A stretch of DNA of 64,000 nt from Microthyrium microscopicum (Eukaryota; Ascomycota; Dothideomycetes; Microthyriales; Microthyriaceae): the NCBI GenBank assembly GCA_010405405.1, contig MU004235.1, positions 572,538 to 636,537 of the forward strand, given 5' to 3'. The notes beneath the pieces were generated by a model. It worked only from the letters and a program-made list of their open reading frames with translations. It was not told where the DNA came from and made no database searches. Position 1 is the stretch's first letter; the number at the start of each line of letters is the position of its first letter. Shown here one piece after another: positions 10,814 to 23,325 of this stretch. Position numbers and translations under genes: made by a program.

Positions 10814-13800
10814 ATGGCACCGCTACCGCCTCCTCCAGGCTGGGCAGTGCCTCCACGGGGTATTCCTCCTCCACCTCCCCCGGGGTCAGCTCCCCCTCCT
10901 CCTGGCTATCAACCAATCGCCAATCCACAACTTGCAAAGTTCGCGCAAAAGAAGAAAGAATGGCTGCGGATGCAACGACAGCGTTTTGGCGAGAAGCGCA
11001 AGGCCGGCTTCGTCGAGACGCAAAAGTCGGACATGCCTCCTGAACATTTGCGCAAGATTGTACGCGACATTGGAGATGTTTCCCAGAAAAAGTTCAGCAG
11101 CGACAAGCGAAGCTATCTCGGTGCGCTCAAGTTTATGCCACATGCCGTGCTGAAGCTTCTCGAAAATATGCCGATGCCTTGGGAGTCCGCTCGCGAGGTC
11201 AAGGTGCTATATCACGTCAACGGTTGCTTGACAATTGTCAATGAGAGTCCTCGAGTTATCGAACCGATCTTTTTCGCGCAGTGGGCCACAATGTGGACGG
11301 TCATGAGGCGAGAAAAGAGCGATAGGCGATTGTTCAAGCGTATGCGGTTCCCACCGTTCGATGACGAAGAACCACCACTGTCCTGGTCGGAGAATATCGA
11401 GGATGTTGAACCGTTGGAACCCATTCAGATGGATCTCGATGACGAAGAAGATGCAGCCGTCATTGAGTGGTTTTATGATCATCGGCCGTTGTTGGACGAT
11501 TCAGATGAGACGAAGCAGGTTACTCCTGGCTATAGAAAGTGGAACCTCACATTACCTCAAATGGCAACACTACACCGGCTCAGTACTCAACTACTTAGCG
11601 AAGTTGTTGATCAGAACTATTACCACATGTTTGATACCAACAGCTTCTTCACAGCAAAGGCCCTCAATGTCGCCATTCCAGGTGGACCGCGCTTCGAGCC
11701 TTTGTACAAAGATATTGATCCCAATGATGAAGATTTCGGCGAGTTCAATGCTATTGATCGCATCATTTTCCGAGCACCTGTCAAAACCGAATACCGCGTT
11801 GCTTTCCCTCATTTATACAACTCTCTTCCCCGAAGCGTCAAGATGTCTTGGTACTCTCACCCGCCTGTAGTGTATCAGGAAGCGAAAGATCCAAGCCTCC
11901 CCGCCTTCTACTTCGATCCCAATATCAACCCTATCTCTTCCCGATCCGTTGCACCAAAGAATCTTACTCGCAGCCACGAAGATGAAATATTCGAAAATGG
12001 CGAAGACGAATTTGAGATGCCTCCTGAAGTGGAGCCTTATCTCGGAGACGAAGAGCTGTATGATACTGAGACTTCCGCTGCAATCGCCCTCTGGTGGGCA
12101 CCACATCCATTCAATCGACGCTCCGGACATACAGTGCGAGCTCAAGACGTACCACTCGTTAAACACTGGTATCTCGAGCATGTTCCCGAAGGTCAACCAG
12201 TCAAGGTTAGGGTCTCATATCAGAAGCTGCTCAAGAACTATGTTCTGAACGAATTACACAAGCGACCAGCAAAAGCACAGAACAAGCAAAACTTGATAAG
12301 AACCTTGAAGGGAACGAAGTTTTTCCAACAAACTTCCATTGACTGGGTCGAGGCTGGTCTTCAAGTCTGCCGGCAAGGTTTCAACATGTTAAATCTTCTC
12401 ATCCATCGCAAGAACTTGACGTATCTTCACTTGGATTACAACTTCAACTTAAAACCTATCAAGACCTTGACGACAAAAGAGCGCAAGAAGTCACGTTTTG
12501 GAAACGCTTTTCATCTCATGCGTGAAATTCTGAGACTGACAAAGTTGATTGTGGATGCTCAAGTTCAATACCGTCTAGGCAATATTGATGCTTTCCAATT
12601 GGCAGATGGCATTCTTTATGCTTTCAACCACGTTGGTCAACTTACAGGCATGTACCGGTACAAGTACAAGCTCATGCATCAGATTAGATCCTGCAAAGAT
12701 TTGAAGCATTTGATCTATTATCGTTTTAACACCGGCTCGGTCGGCAAAGGTCCCGGATGTGGTTTCTGGGCACCAGCGTGGCGAGTCTGGCTATTCTTCA
12801 TGCGAGGTATCATTCCTCTCCTAGAGCGATGGCTTGGAAACTTGCTGTCTCGTCAGTTCGAAGGTCGTCACAGCAAGGGTGTTGCAAAAACCGTCACCAA
12901 ACAGCGAGTAGAATCTCATTTCGATTTGGAACTGCGAGCATCCGTCATGGCAGATCTCATGGACATGATGCCGGAAGGAATCAAGCAGAACAAGGTCAAC
13001 ACTGTTCTACAACATCTCTCAGAAGCATGGCGATGCTGGAAGAGCAACATCCCGTGGAAGGTGCCCGGTTTGCCTGCTCCAATTGAGAATATTATTTTGA
13101 GATACGTCAAGAGCAAGGCCGATTGGTGGATTTCTGTCGCCCACTACAACCGTGAGCGTATTCGGAGAGGTGCAACTGTTGACAAGACTGTGGCGAAGAA
13201 GAACCTTGGGCGACTTACTCGGCTTTGGTTGAAGGCTGAACAAGAGCGACAGCACAATTACATGAAAGACGGTCCATACGTGTCCTCTGAAGAGGCTGTC
13301 GCAATTTACACAACGACTGTCCATTGGCTCGAGTCGCGGAAGTTCCAACCTATTCCATTCCCAAGTGTTTCGTACAAGCACGACACCAAGATTCTCATTC
13401 TAGCACTCGAGCGTCTACGAGAAGCTTACTCGGTGAAAGGACGACTCAACCAGAGTCAACGTGAGGAACTGGCACTTATTGAACAGGCCTATGATTCTCC
13501 ACAACAGACATTGACCCGCATCAAGCGTTTCTTGCTTACACAACGAGCTTTCAAGGAAGTCGGCATCGATATGAACGACAACTACAGCTCCATCAATCCC
13601 GTCTATGACATTGAGCCCATCGAGAAAATCACCGATGCCTACCTGGATCAGTATCTATGGTATCAAGCAGATCAACGCAATCTTTTCCCAGCTTGGATCA
13701 AACCTTCAGACTCAGAAGTTCCACCACTTCTGGTCTACAAGTGGTGTCAAGGTATCAACAACCTGGACAAGGTATGGGAGTATGAAAATGGTGAATGTGG

Positions 13801-16800
13801 TGTCATGATTGAGACGCAGCTCTCCAAGGTGTACGAAAAGATCGACCTCACCCTTCTCAATCGTCTGCTACGACTAATCATGGACCACAACCTGGCTGAT
13901 TACATTACTTCCAAGAACAATGTGCAGCTCAACTACAAAGACATGAACCATATCAACAGCTATGGTTTGATTCGGGGTCTACAATTCTCAGCCTTTGTTT
14001 TCCAATTCTACGGTTTGGTTATTGATCTACTGCTACTTGGTCTGCAACGAGCTACTGATATTGCTGGTCCACCCTCGCCACAAACTCCAAACGACTTCCT
14101 TCAATTCCGTGATCGGGCAACAGAAACTCGACACCCCATCCGTCTCTATACTCGATACATAGATCGCATCTGGATCTTCTTCAGATTTACGGCGGAAGAG
14201 TCAAGAGACCTCATCCAGCGTTTCCTAACCGAACAACCGGATCCAAATTTCGAGAACGTTATTGGTTACCGCAACAAGAAATGCTGGCCACGAGACTCGC
14301 GAATGCGTCTTATGAGACACGATGTCAATCTGGGGCGTGCAGTCTTCTGGGACTTGAAGAACCGCCTGCCACGATCCGTGACCACGATCGATTGGGATGA
14401 TACCTACGCTAGTGTGTACAGTCGAGACAATCCCAACCTGCTATTCTCCATGAGCGGTTTCGAAGTCCGCATCCTGCCCAAAAATCGTAATCAGAATGAA
14501 GAGTTCACGACCAAAGACAGCGTATGGTCTCTTGTTGACAACGCTACCAAAGAGCGTACGGCACACGCCTTTTTGCAAGTGACTGAGGAGCACATTCAAC
14601 AGTTTAACAACCGCATTCGCCAAATCCTCATGTCTTCAGGCTCTACTACGTTCACGAAGATTGCGAATAAGTGGAATACAACCTTGATTGCACTCTTCAC
14701 ATATTACCGTGAAGCTGCTGTTTCTACAGTCAACCTTCTCGACACAATCGTCAAATGCGAGACCAAGATTCAAACTCGTGTCAAGATCGGTCTCAATTCA
14801 AAGATGCCTTCTCGTTTCCCTCCCGCCGTCTTCTATACTCCCAAGGAACTGGGTGGCCTCGGTATGATTTCCGGATCGCACATTCTCATTCCTGCTAGTG
14901 ACAAGAGATGGTCCAAGCAAACGGATACCGGTGTTACCCATTATCGTGCTGGCATGACACACGACGAAGAAACACTGATCCCCAACATTTTCCGATACAT
15001 TATTCCCTGGGAGTCGGAATTCATTGACTCTCAACGTGTCTGGACAGAATATTCCCAGAAGCGTCTCGAAGCTCAACAGCAGAATCGTCGTCTTACTTTG
15101 GAGGATCTGGAAGATAGCTGGGACCGTGGTCTACCTCGTATCAATACCCTGTTCCAGAAGGATCGTAGCACTTTAAGCTTTGACAAAGGTTTCCGTACGC
15201 GAACGGAATTTAAAACATATCAACTCATGAAGAGCAATCCTTTCTGGTGGACCAGCCAGCGTCATGACGGTAAACTTTGGAACTTGAACGCCTACCGTAC
15301 GGATGTTATTCAGGCATTGGGCGGTGTGGAGACCATCCTTGAACATACGCTCTTCAAGGCCACCGCATTCCCATCTTGGGAAGGTCTCTTCTGGGAGAAG
15401 GTAAGCAAAATCCCTTTCAGTGCCATCCTAAACCCTTGGCGGCATCTGAGGTCTTGCTGGGCTGCCATCGAATGGTATCTCAGCAGGATGATCTACAGCT
15501 CGCATTGTGTTAAAACAATGCTTTTATATTACATCACGCTAACATGTTCCAGGCATCCGGTTTCGAAGAATCCATGAAGTTCAAGAAGTTGACGAACGCA
15601 CAACGATCTGGTTTGAACCAGATCCCCAATCGTCGCTTTACTCTGTGGTGGTCACCAACAATCAATCGTGCTAACGTTTACGTTGGCTTTCAGGTCCAGC
15701 TCGATCTTACTGGTATCTTCCTTCACGGCAAGATCCCGACCCTCAAGATATCTCTCATCCAAATCTTCCGTGCCCATTTGTGGCAGAAGATTCACGAATC
15801 GGTTGTCATGGATTTGTGCCAAGTTTTTGATCAGGAACTCGAGGCGCTTGGAATTGAGACTGTGCAGAAAGAGACGATTCATCCTCGAAAATCATACAAG
15901 ATGAACAGCTCTTGCGCAGACATTCTTCTTTTCGCAAGCCACAAGTGGAGCGTAACTCCTCCATCACTATTGTATGACACTAAGGACCAAATGTCTTCCA
16001 CTAGCACCAACAAATTCTGGATAGATGTACAACTGCGGTATGGCGATTACGACTCTCACGACATCGAGCGATATGTCAGAGCCAAGTATCTTGACTACAC
16101 AACTGATTCGATGAGTATCTATCCCTCTGCCACAGGTCTAATGATTGGTATCGATCTTGCATACAACCTCTACTCGGCTTACGGACAATACTTCCCAGGT
16201 CTCAAGCAGCTTGTCCAACAAGCCATGGCCAAGATCATGAAGGCTAATCCTGCGCTATACGTTCTTCGTGAGCGCATACGGAAGGGTCTTCAGCTTTATG
16301 CATCAGAGAGCAACCAAGAGTTCTTAAACTCTCAAAACTACTCTGAGTTGTTCAGTAACCAGATCCAGCTGTTCATTGATGATACCAACGTCTATCGTGT
16401 CACTATCCACAAGACATTCGAAGGTAATTTGACAACCAAGCCAATCAACGGTGCCATTTTCATCTTCAACCCTCGAACTGGCCAACTGTTCCTCAAGATC
16501 ATTCATACAAGTGTCTGGGCAGGTCAGAAGCGTCTTGGGCAGCTCGCCAAATGGAAAACGGCAGAAGAAGTGGCAGCTCTTATCCGGTCATTGCCTGTAG
16601 AAGAACAACCCAAGCAACTCATTGTCACTCGAAAGGGTCTTCTTGATCCTCTAGAAGTCCATTTGCTTGACTTCCCCAACATCTCGATTCGAGCCTCTGA
16701 GCTTCAGTTGCCATTCCAGGCTGCTATGAAGGTCGAGAAACTCGCAGACATGATTTTGAAAGCCACCGAGCCTCAGATGGTGCTGTACAATCTTTATGAC

Positions 16801-18045
16801 GAGTGGCTTAAGACCATCTCATCATACACAGCCTTCTCTCGACTTGTGCTCATTCTCAGAGCTCTTCATGTCAACATTGACAAGACCAAGTTGATCTTGC
16901 GCCCAGATAGAACAGTCATTACTCAAGCTCATCACATCTGGCCTACACTGTCAGATGAAGATTGGATGAAGGTCGAGAAATCTCTGCAAGATCTAATCCT
17001 TAATGACTATGCTCGCAAGAACAACGTCAATACTTCAAGTTTGACGAACAGCGAAATCCGAGATATCATTCTTGGTATGGAAATTAGCGCACCTTCTCTC
17101 CAGCGTCAACAGGCTGCCGAAATTGATGCGCAGCAACAAGAACAGGCACAATTGACTGCTGTGACCACCAAGACTACCAACGCGGCTGGAGAAGAGCTGA
17201 TCGTCACAACTACGTCTCAGTACGAGCAACAATCATTTGCCTCGAAAACCGAATGGCGAACTCGAGCGATCGCTACTTCCAATCTTCGAACTCGTGCCAA
17301 CAATATCTATATCTCCTCAGATGATATCAAGGAGGACGGCAATTTTACCTATGTCATGCCCAAGAATGTGCTTAAACGATTCATCATGATTGCGGATCTC
17401 CGTATTCAAGTTGCAGGCTATCTCTACGGATGCTCCCCTCCGGATAACTCTCAAGTCAAAGAGGTCCGCACCATTGTCATGGTTCCTCAAGTTGGTAATA
17501 CTCGAGACGTGCAGCTTCCTCGTGAATTGCCTCAGCACGAATACCTCAGCAATCTTGAGCCACTCGGCATCATTCACACTGTCTCCGGCACCGAGCCATC
17601 GTATATGACATCTCAAGATGTTACTCAGCAAGCGCGCCTCCGTGAACATCATCCCTCATGGAAGAACACAGTAACAATGACTGTCTCCTTCATGCCAGGC
17701 TCTGTCTCTCTATCCGCATGGTCAATCACACCTGGCGGCTACAAGTGGGGTGCTGACAACAAGGACCTTGGCAGTGATCAACCCGCCGGATTCAGCACGT
17801 CCTTCGGAGACAAGTGCCAGCTACTGCTGAGCGACAAAATCCGGGGCTACTTCCTCGTACCTGAGCATAATTCCTGGAATTACAGCTTCATGGGAAGCAC
17901 CTTTGGCAGTGTTGAGAAGCGGCCTGTTTATGTCAAGATTGATACTCCTCTTCGGTTCTACGATGATCAGCATCGGCCGCTGCATTTCCAGAACTTTGCA
18001 GAGCTCGAGGATGTTTGGGTGGATCGGGACAATCATTTCGATTAG
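10814..18045 (+). CDS. PRP8: Pre-mRNA-splicing factor Prp8 (U5 snRNP)
   Basis: Two exons (10814-15400 and 15553-18045) give 2359 aa, close to the human 2335. The junction makes [16 protein letters not shown], unbroken in Prp8 proteins. Prp8 is the scaffold of the spliceosome active site and holds U5 and U6 snRNA. Seen in order: a Pro-rich N-terminus ([17 protein letters not shown]), PRO8NT (about 60-210), PROCN (about 400-810), the RRM region (about 990-1090), U5- and U6-snRNA binding regions (about 1220-1620), the RNase H-like domain (about 1780-2010) and a C-terminal Jab1/MPN domain (about 2120-2350). The 152-nt intron has a GCTAAC branch site just before its acceptor. The ATG at 10814 starts the conserved N-terminus. 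There is no intein: [16 protein letters not shown] and its surroundings read straight through. Confidence 0.98.
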
Positions 18046-18487
18046 AGCAAGATATTGGGAGCTTTGTATGACTGGTACTGTCAGGTAAATCGGTTAGGGT
18101 AGCGCAAGGGAGCCTGGTGTCTGGTTGTATATCGCATATAGGGGACCTGGCTAGTTGCTTTGACTTGGTCTTGTAATTATACTGTAGCGGAGCGATAGCG
18201 TATGACATTTCTGTCTGTATAACTTCTAGTCACCGGTGGCGAAATGGTTATAATGTGACTTAACTATGAAAAGGATAGGCTTTCCCGTTCTCCTGGTTAT
18301 ATTAAATGCCTCTAATGTGGCATGAATCTGCAAGCAATATATCTCGTAAGGCTTTTGCCTAATGAATATATACATTAAGTCACATATGCTAGGCTTCTGA
18401 GACCTGTCATCTCCCCATTGCATACACGAATGCTTGTTGGACCGTAATTAGACAACATCTTTGATTTTCACACCGTTGATATCTCAC
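18046..18487. other. Convergent 3' ends of PRP8 and the phosphatase
   Basis: About 440 nt of AT-rich DNA between two facing stop codons. No coding frame or RNA gene was recognised; 3' UTRs are expected. Confidence 0.5.
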
Positions 18488-19843
18488 TTAGACAAGCATA
18501 GCAGCAAATCCGGCAAGAACAGCCAAGGCGCCACTCACTTCATAAGTAGACGCACCAGCTTTTGAAGATGAAGCCGCAGGAGAAGACGAAGTTGACGTGC
18601 CATTGGAAGCACTTGGAACGACGCTGGTATAGTTGTACGTCTGTGTCTGATTTCCCCAAGTTTTGACCACAGCAGGTAACACACCCTGTCCAGAAGCACA
18701 TTTGGCACTTGTATTTGGTACGGGCCAGACAGGAATATATGATGTGTCGGATAGTGGACCTGGGTACGACTGGTTGTTATAAAGGCTGGTTGTGCTCACA
18801 TTCTGGTTGGTATAGCCCGTCTTGTTGGCAACAACTGCGAAGACATTTGCATTGCAGTCCCAGCGTCCAAGGGATGGAAGACCCCAATTCACAGCGACGG
18901 ATGATATGGTGGAGTAATGGTCGTAGAAGGTGTTGTCCGTGGTTCCTACCAGGCTGGATGGTATGACATCTGGGCCACCGATGAGGATAGAGAAAACTTT
19001 GTTCTGCTGTGTGTATGTTTCATCTTCGTCAAAGGTGAGTAGTAGGAGCGTGCCGTTCATGAATGATGTGTTGTTGATGAGGGCTCCAATTGCACTAGAC
19101 TCCCACTTGGAGGCAAATGTAACGTTTGTGTCGTGGCCATCGTTTGTCATATTTGGAGTTATGAATGCCCACTGAGGCAAAGTATTGGCGGCAACGTCAC
19201 TCGCAAGGCTTGTGAAATTCTTGATCTGAGATATTCGAGTCGCGTTTGAAGTGACACTTTGGAAAATGATGAGCGGATTATGCTTGCGCACATAATTGTT
19301 GGCAAACGTTTTCTGGTTCGAGTAGTTGAAGCCCTGGAAGCCGGCATATGGCGCGCCTTCCTGATATTCAGCCCAAGATATCCCCTTGGTGTCTAGTAGA
19401 TCAACAACGGTGGAAATGTTGCTGGGTATGGCGTGGAAATCGTCATTATCCATGCCAAAGTAATCACTGAAATCCTAATTAGCAACTGCTTTATGAAATA
19501 TCAACAATACTTACCCTGCCACAGAAGCTACATAATTCGGTTCTGATGGATGAGTTACAGCCCAGTAATTGGTCAGAGTGATTCCCAGTTTTGAAAGGGC
19601 GATTTGATTCGGATCACCCGCTGCAGCGCTGTAATCTGTATTCTCTAGCCAAACTTGGTAGAAGCGCTGGAATGATTTGCCTTGCACATTGGAGACTGGG
19701 GATATTGCCTTCGCAGTGGCCTGAGCAGCAGCAATGGCAGAGCTTGATGGCAGAAGGGTAGACTCTGGAGCTTCAGCGACGGAAGAAGCAGCCAGTACAA
19801 CTGATGAGGCTCCAAGGAGGAGCGAGACGCAGATGGACTTCAT
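18488..19843 (-). CDS. Secreted acid phosphatase (phosphoesterase family), GPI-anchored type
   Basis: Two exons (19843-19515 and 19466-18488) give 435 aa; the 48-nt intron joins VASVAG to DYFGMDND. A signal peptide (MKSICVSLLLGASSVVLA) is followed by FYQVWLENTDY and HPSEPNYVASVAG, the metal-site start of the PF04185 phosphoesterases. Later come ITPNMTNDGHD and LLLTFDEDE, the second metal-binding Asp/His segment, then YDHYS. This fits fungal phosphate-repressible acid phosphatases that free phosphate from esters at the cell surface. Many N-x-S/T sites suggest glycosylation. The end is Ser/Thr-rich, then a small-residue site and a hydrophobic tail (ALAVLAGFAAMLV), typical of a GPI signal. Phospholipase C enzymes share the fold but are longer and differ around the catalytic Thr/Ser. 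Confidence 0.86.
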
Positions 19844-20993
19844 GACAATGGCGGTGATCAGTAACAGAAATGGAAATATCAATGTCACCTCAAGGTTCGT
19901 CGTACAGTCCTGATTATGATATTGTCAAGGTGCAGTTGGATGTACAGATTTATAGGTCAAATAGTGCTATCACCCTACGATACGATTCACAAAACGCAAG
20001 CTCCGAGAGTCTGGTTTGAGTGCATGGAAGTTCAATTGTTGCCTACCTACATCAAGCACGCTTCCTTGTTGACGATCGCTATTGGTTTTTGATGGTATGA
20101 TCAGTGCGGAGGTTGCAACATGCAAACAGGTTGTACCTAAAAGAAGCAACGCCATGCGTGCCTCCTTACCCGTTAGCCGTTTGACCCAACCGCGTTCTGT
20201 GTCTTGCGAGATTTTGAAGTAGTTGGAAGGTAACTTTTCAAAGAGCTAGCCATGCTTTTGACTGGATTTGAAGCGCCACAAGGGCACGGCACATACTAGG
20301 AAAGTTTTCCTGCATGGCCCTGCATATAATGACCAATACCCAGATGCCTATTGGTCCCAAAATTATCTTGTAATGTGCCAGAGATTCAATGTTTGCACCT
20401 TTTGGCCAATTAGCCAATCTCTAGCTGGCGCATGCAACAAACTGCCTGTCTCAATGGCCTCCCAGAGCTGTGAGGCTGAGAGCACAAGACATGACAATGC
20501 AGGGTCCCATCATCCCACAGCTTGTAATTGATAAGGTATACACTATGTAACAATGCTTATTATTGCTACCCGGTTCGGGGTAGCATCAATACCATCTATC
20601 GCTTGAGACTTGATGGGTGTATTCACGAATCAAACCCCACTCAAGCCGCTTTCGCAAGTCGACAAGCAATTCCCTTCTTTCTCTTGCAAGTTGCAGGGGT
20701 TGGTAAACTGCTGTTTCTGGCATAAGAATATGGTTCATATCTGGGACAGCCTCCTATCTTTAGCATTGATCTTATCTTGGGGAAAGTACTCAATCTTTGA
20801 TCGTTGAGCGACTTGGAAAACTTCTAGCATTACTGAGAAATTGCTTCCTCCCTTGGAGCCAGCATTTGCAATAAGCTCCCACTACTCCATATTTCTGTCC
20901 CGGCCTACTTCAAAATCTGATAGAGGATCTAAATGGAATTCGTGTGGTAAACAACCGCAAGACAGTCCTCACTTCAAGGAAGCTGTAAATGAA
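19844..20993. other. Intergenic between phosphatase and laccase
   Basis: About 1.15 kb holding both promoters of these divergent genes. One small minus-strand frame (20155-19970) is listed separately. Nothing else is recognised. Confidence 0.5.
19970..20155 (-). CDS. Possible small secreted peptide, 61 aa
   Basis: The frame starts with ATG at 20155. Its first 17 residues (MALLLLGTTCLHVATSA) look like a signal peptide; the remaining 44 are polar and carry no Cys. It lies upstream of the phosphatase on the same strand and ends 127 nt from its ATG, so it could equally be untranslated leader or chance. No family is recognised and no splice-linked partner was found. Confidence 0.22.
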   Translation of the reverse strand: MALLLLGTTCLHVATSALIIPSKTNSDRQQGSVLDVGRQQLNFHALKPDSRSLRFVNRIVG

Positions 20994-22923
20994 ATGTCCG
21001 ATACTACTGATATCAAAGCATCGACACTACCAACAGCTCGCAAATCCCGATTCTCTAGGTTATGTTGCTGTATACTACTGGTTGCAGCTTTTATTGTAGT
21101 TCTTGGTCTCGCACTTGGCCTTGGGTTGGGACTTGGCTTGAAACATCGCACTTCAACGACTGAAAGTTCACCAGCTACTGGTTCCTCTCAAGCATCAAAT
21201 CAAATTCAGTCATGGAGGAGAAGTACGCTTGATTACGCTCTTGATCTCAGTGGTTGGGATTTCAATGCGCCACCAACTACTCGAGTCTACAACTTTACTG
21301 CGTCTGAAATTGCCGCATATCCAGATGGTGAGAGCGCAGGATTTCCAAACTGGGCATCTTACTGACAGGAAAACAGGAGTAAATCGCACCGTACTTGCGA
21401 TCAATGGCCAGTTTCCAGGACCATTGATCCGCATTAACCAAGGCGACCGACTGGTAGTGCATCTCACCAATCATTTGCCTAATGCAACAACTCTTCATTG
21501 GCATGGAATGTTCCAAAACGACACAAACTGGATGGATGGAACCACTGGAATAACCCAATGTCCCATACCGTCTGGCCAAACTTTCACTTACAATTTCACC
21601 GTGCCTACTCAATCAGGCACGTATTGGTATCATGCACATCAATCCACCCAGTATATTGATGGTCTAGTTGGGCCACTGATTGTTCACTCCCCTGAAGAAG
21701 TTCAATTACAAAAACAGTATTACGACTTCGACCAAGTCATACTAGTCCAAGACTGGTACCATGGCTTGAGTGCTGGGCTTCTAGATGGATTCCTCGCGAG
21801 TGGCAATGAAAATGCAGAGCCCGTTCCGGACAACGGATTGATACAAGGTACAAACTATTTCAACTGCTCCTCCTACGATGAAGGCAGTGGATACACTTGC
21901 TATGATAATTCGACACGAGCTACTTTCGCCGTTGAAAATAACCACCGCTACCGTTTGAGATTTATAAACACAGGGGCTTTCACGACATTCCAAATTTCAA
22001 TTGACAATCACACTTTGAACGTCATTGAAGCCGACTCGACCATTGTCGAGCCACTGCCCGTCCATCGCTTTGAGATTGCCACCGCCCAACGCGTTTCGGT
22101 TATTCTGAACGCAAACCAAAGCTCCACGACAAACTACTGGATGCGAATGGAGATGAATACCGATTGTTACGCAGCCGATAACCCCGTCTTGGATACTAGT
22201 GTGCTCTCTCTCATCAGTTATACGAATAGCACAGCGGAACCAACCAGTTCTGTGGACTGGAAGGATGCATATGACTTGATCTGTCAAGATATGAACAACA
22301 CACTTCTAGTTCCTGTTGCAGAACAACAAGCTCCGCCAGCGGATATATTCTACCAGCTCTCATTTTCATTTGCAATTGGAGACTATGCGCTCGACCGAGC
22401 GGTGATCAACGGCTCTACCTGGGTGCCCAACAAAAGTGATCCTACACTAAACCAAGCAATAGCCGGAATACATGCTTCCAACATATCGGAAACAGCTGGA
22501 GTTAGCACTGGATTTTCTCCAAATCAATATGTGATCTCTCTACCGACCATCCAAGTAGTAGATCTGCTAGTTCAGAATTTCGACGATGGCTCGCATCCAT
22601 TTCATTTTCACGGTCATGTCTTTTGGGTAATGGCTACTTCCACAGAACAATACTTTCCGTGGAGTAGCGACCTCTACTCTCAGCTGAATTCTACATCCTC
22701 AAACGATTACACTAAAAATCCGATGCGCAGAGATACCATTACAGTTGAAGGATATAGTTGGGTTTTGTTGCGATTTCGTAACGACAATCCTGGTGTGTGG
22801 GCTTTTCACTGTCACAATATCTGGCATATGGAAGCAGGATTAATGGCGCAGTTCATGTCGTTACCAGACGTTATCAAATCGTGGGAGATTCCTGCAGATG
22901 TTGCAAATTTGTGTATTGTATAA
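20994..22923 (+). CDS. Membrane-anchored multicopper oxidase (laccase-like)
   Basis: Two exons (20994-21327 and 21377-22923) give 626 aa; the 49-nt intron joins AYPDG to VNRTVLAINGQFPGP. All four copper motifs are present: HWHG, WYHAH, HPFHFHGH and HCHNIWHMEAGL. The residue at the axial T1 position is Leu. The start at 20994 gives a 22-residue basic cytosolic tail and then a strong hydrophobic segment (about 23-49) with a Leu-Gly repeat (GLALGLGLGLGL). This indicates a type II membrane protein with the oxidase outside, not a freely secreted laccase. It would oxidise phenols or related substrates with O2, which pigment enzymes and ferroxidases of the family also do. No Ftr1-like permease is adjacent, so an iron-uptake role has no local support. 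Many N-glycosylation sites are present. Confidence 0.9.
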
Positions 22924-23325
22924 TTGACGATAACTGCCATATTCAAAAATATATCAAAGTTTGGCCTTGAAAAGTCTCAAGTCCGTATTTCAATAGCCAT
23001 CTTTGGTTGCTATTCACTTCTTTGAATCCCGCTTCGTCAATCCCTGCTCTTGGTGGTTTATTACCCCAGACTTCGAATATCTTAATTGCTTTTTTTTTGG
23101 TGACAGGGTTGCATCACCACATCCTGCGGCCTCCTTGGCCACCTCAAGCAACAAATTCTTCTCCGCTCATTGAACATCGCCGAGAATCAAATACACAAAA
23201 TGGAAGCCAGACCGATATGCAACCGATCAAACAAGGTGTTACAGGAGATCTCGGTGTCCAGCATTACAGCGCAAGGCTTGTAGACACTAGACCATGAAGT
23301 CTCTGATTAGACCCCTGACTCCACC
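22924..23325. other. Short intergenic stretch before the HET gene
   Basis: About 400 nt, with a T-run near 23091 and no credible gene. It holds the 3' end of the oxidase and the HET promoter. Confidence 0.5.
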
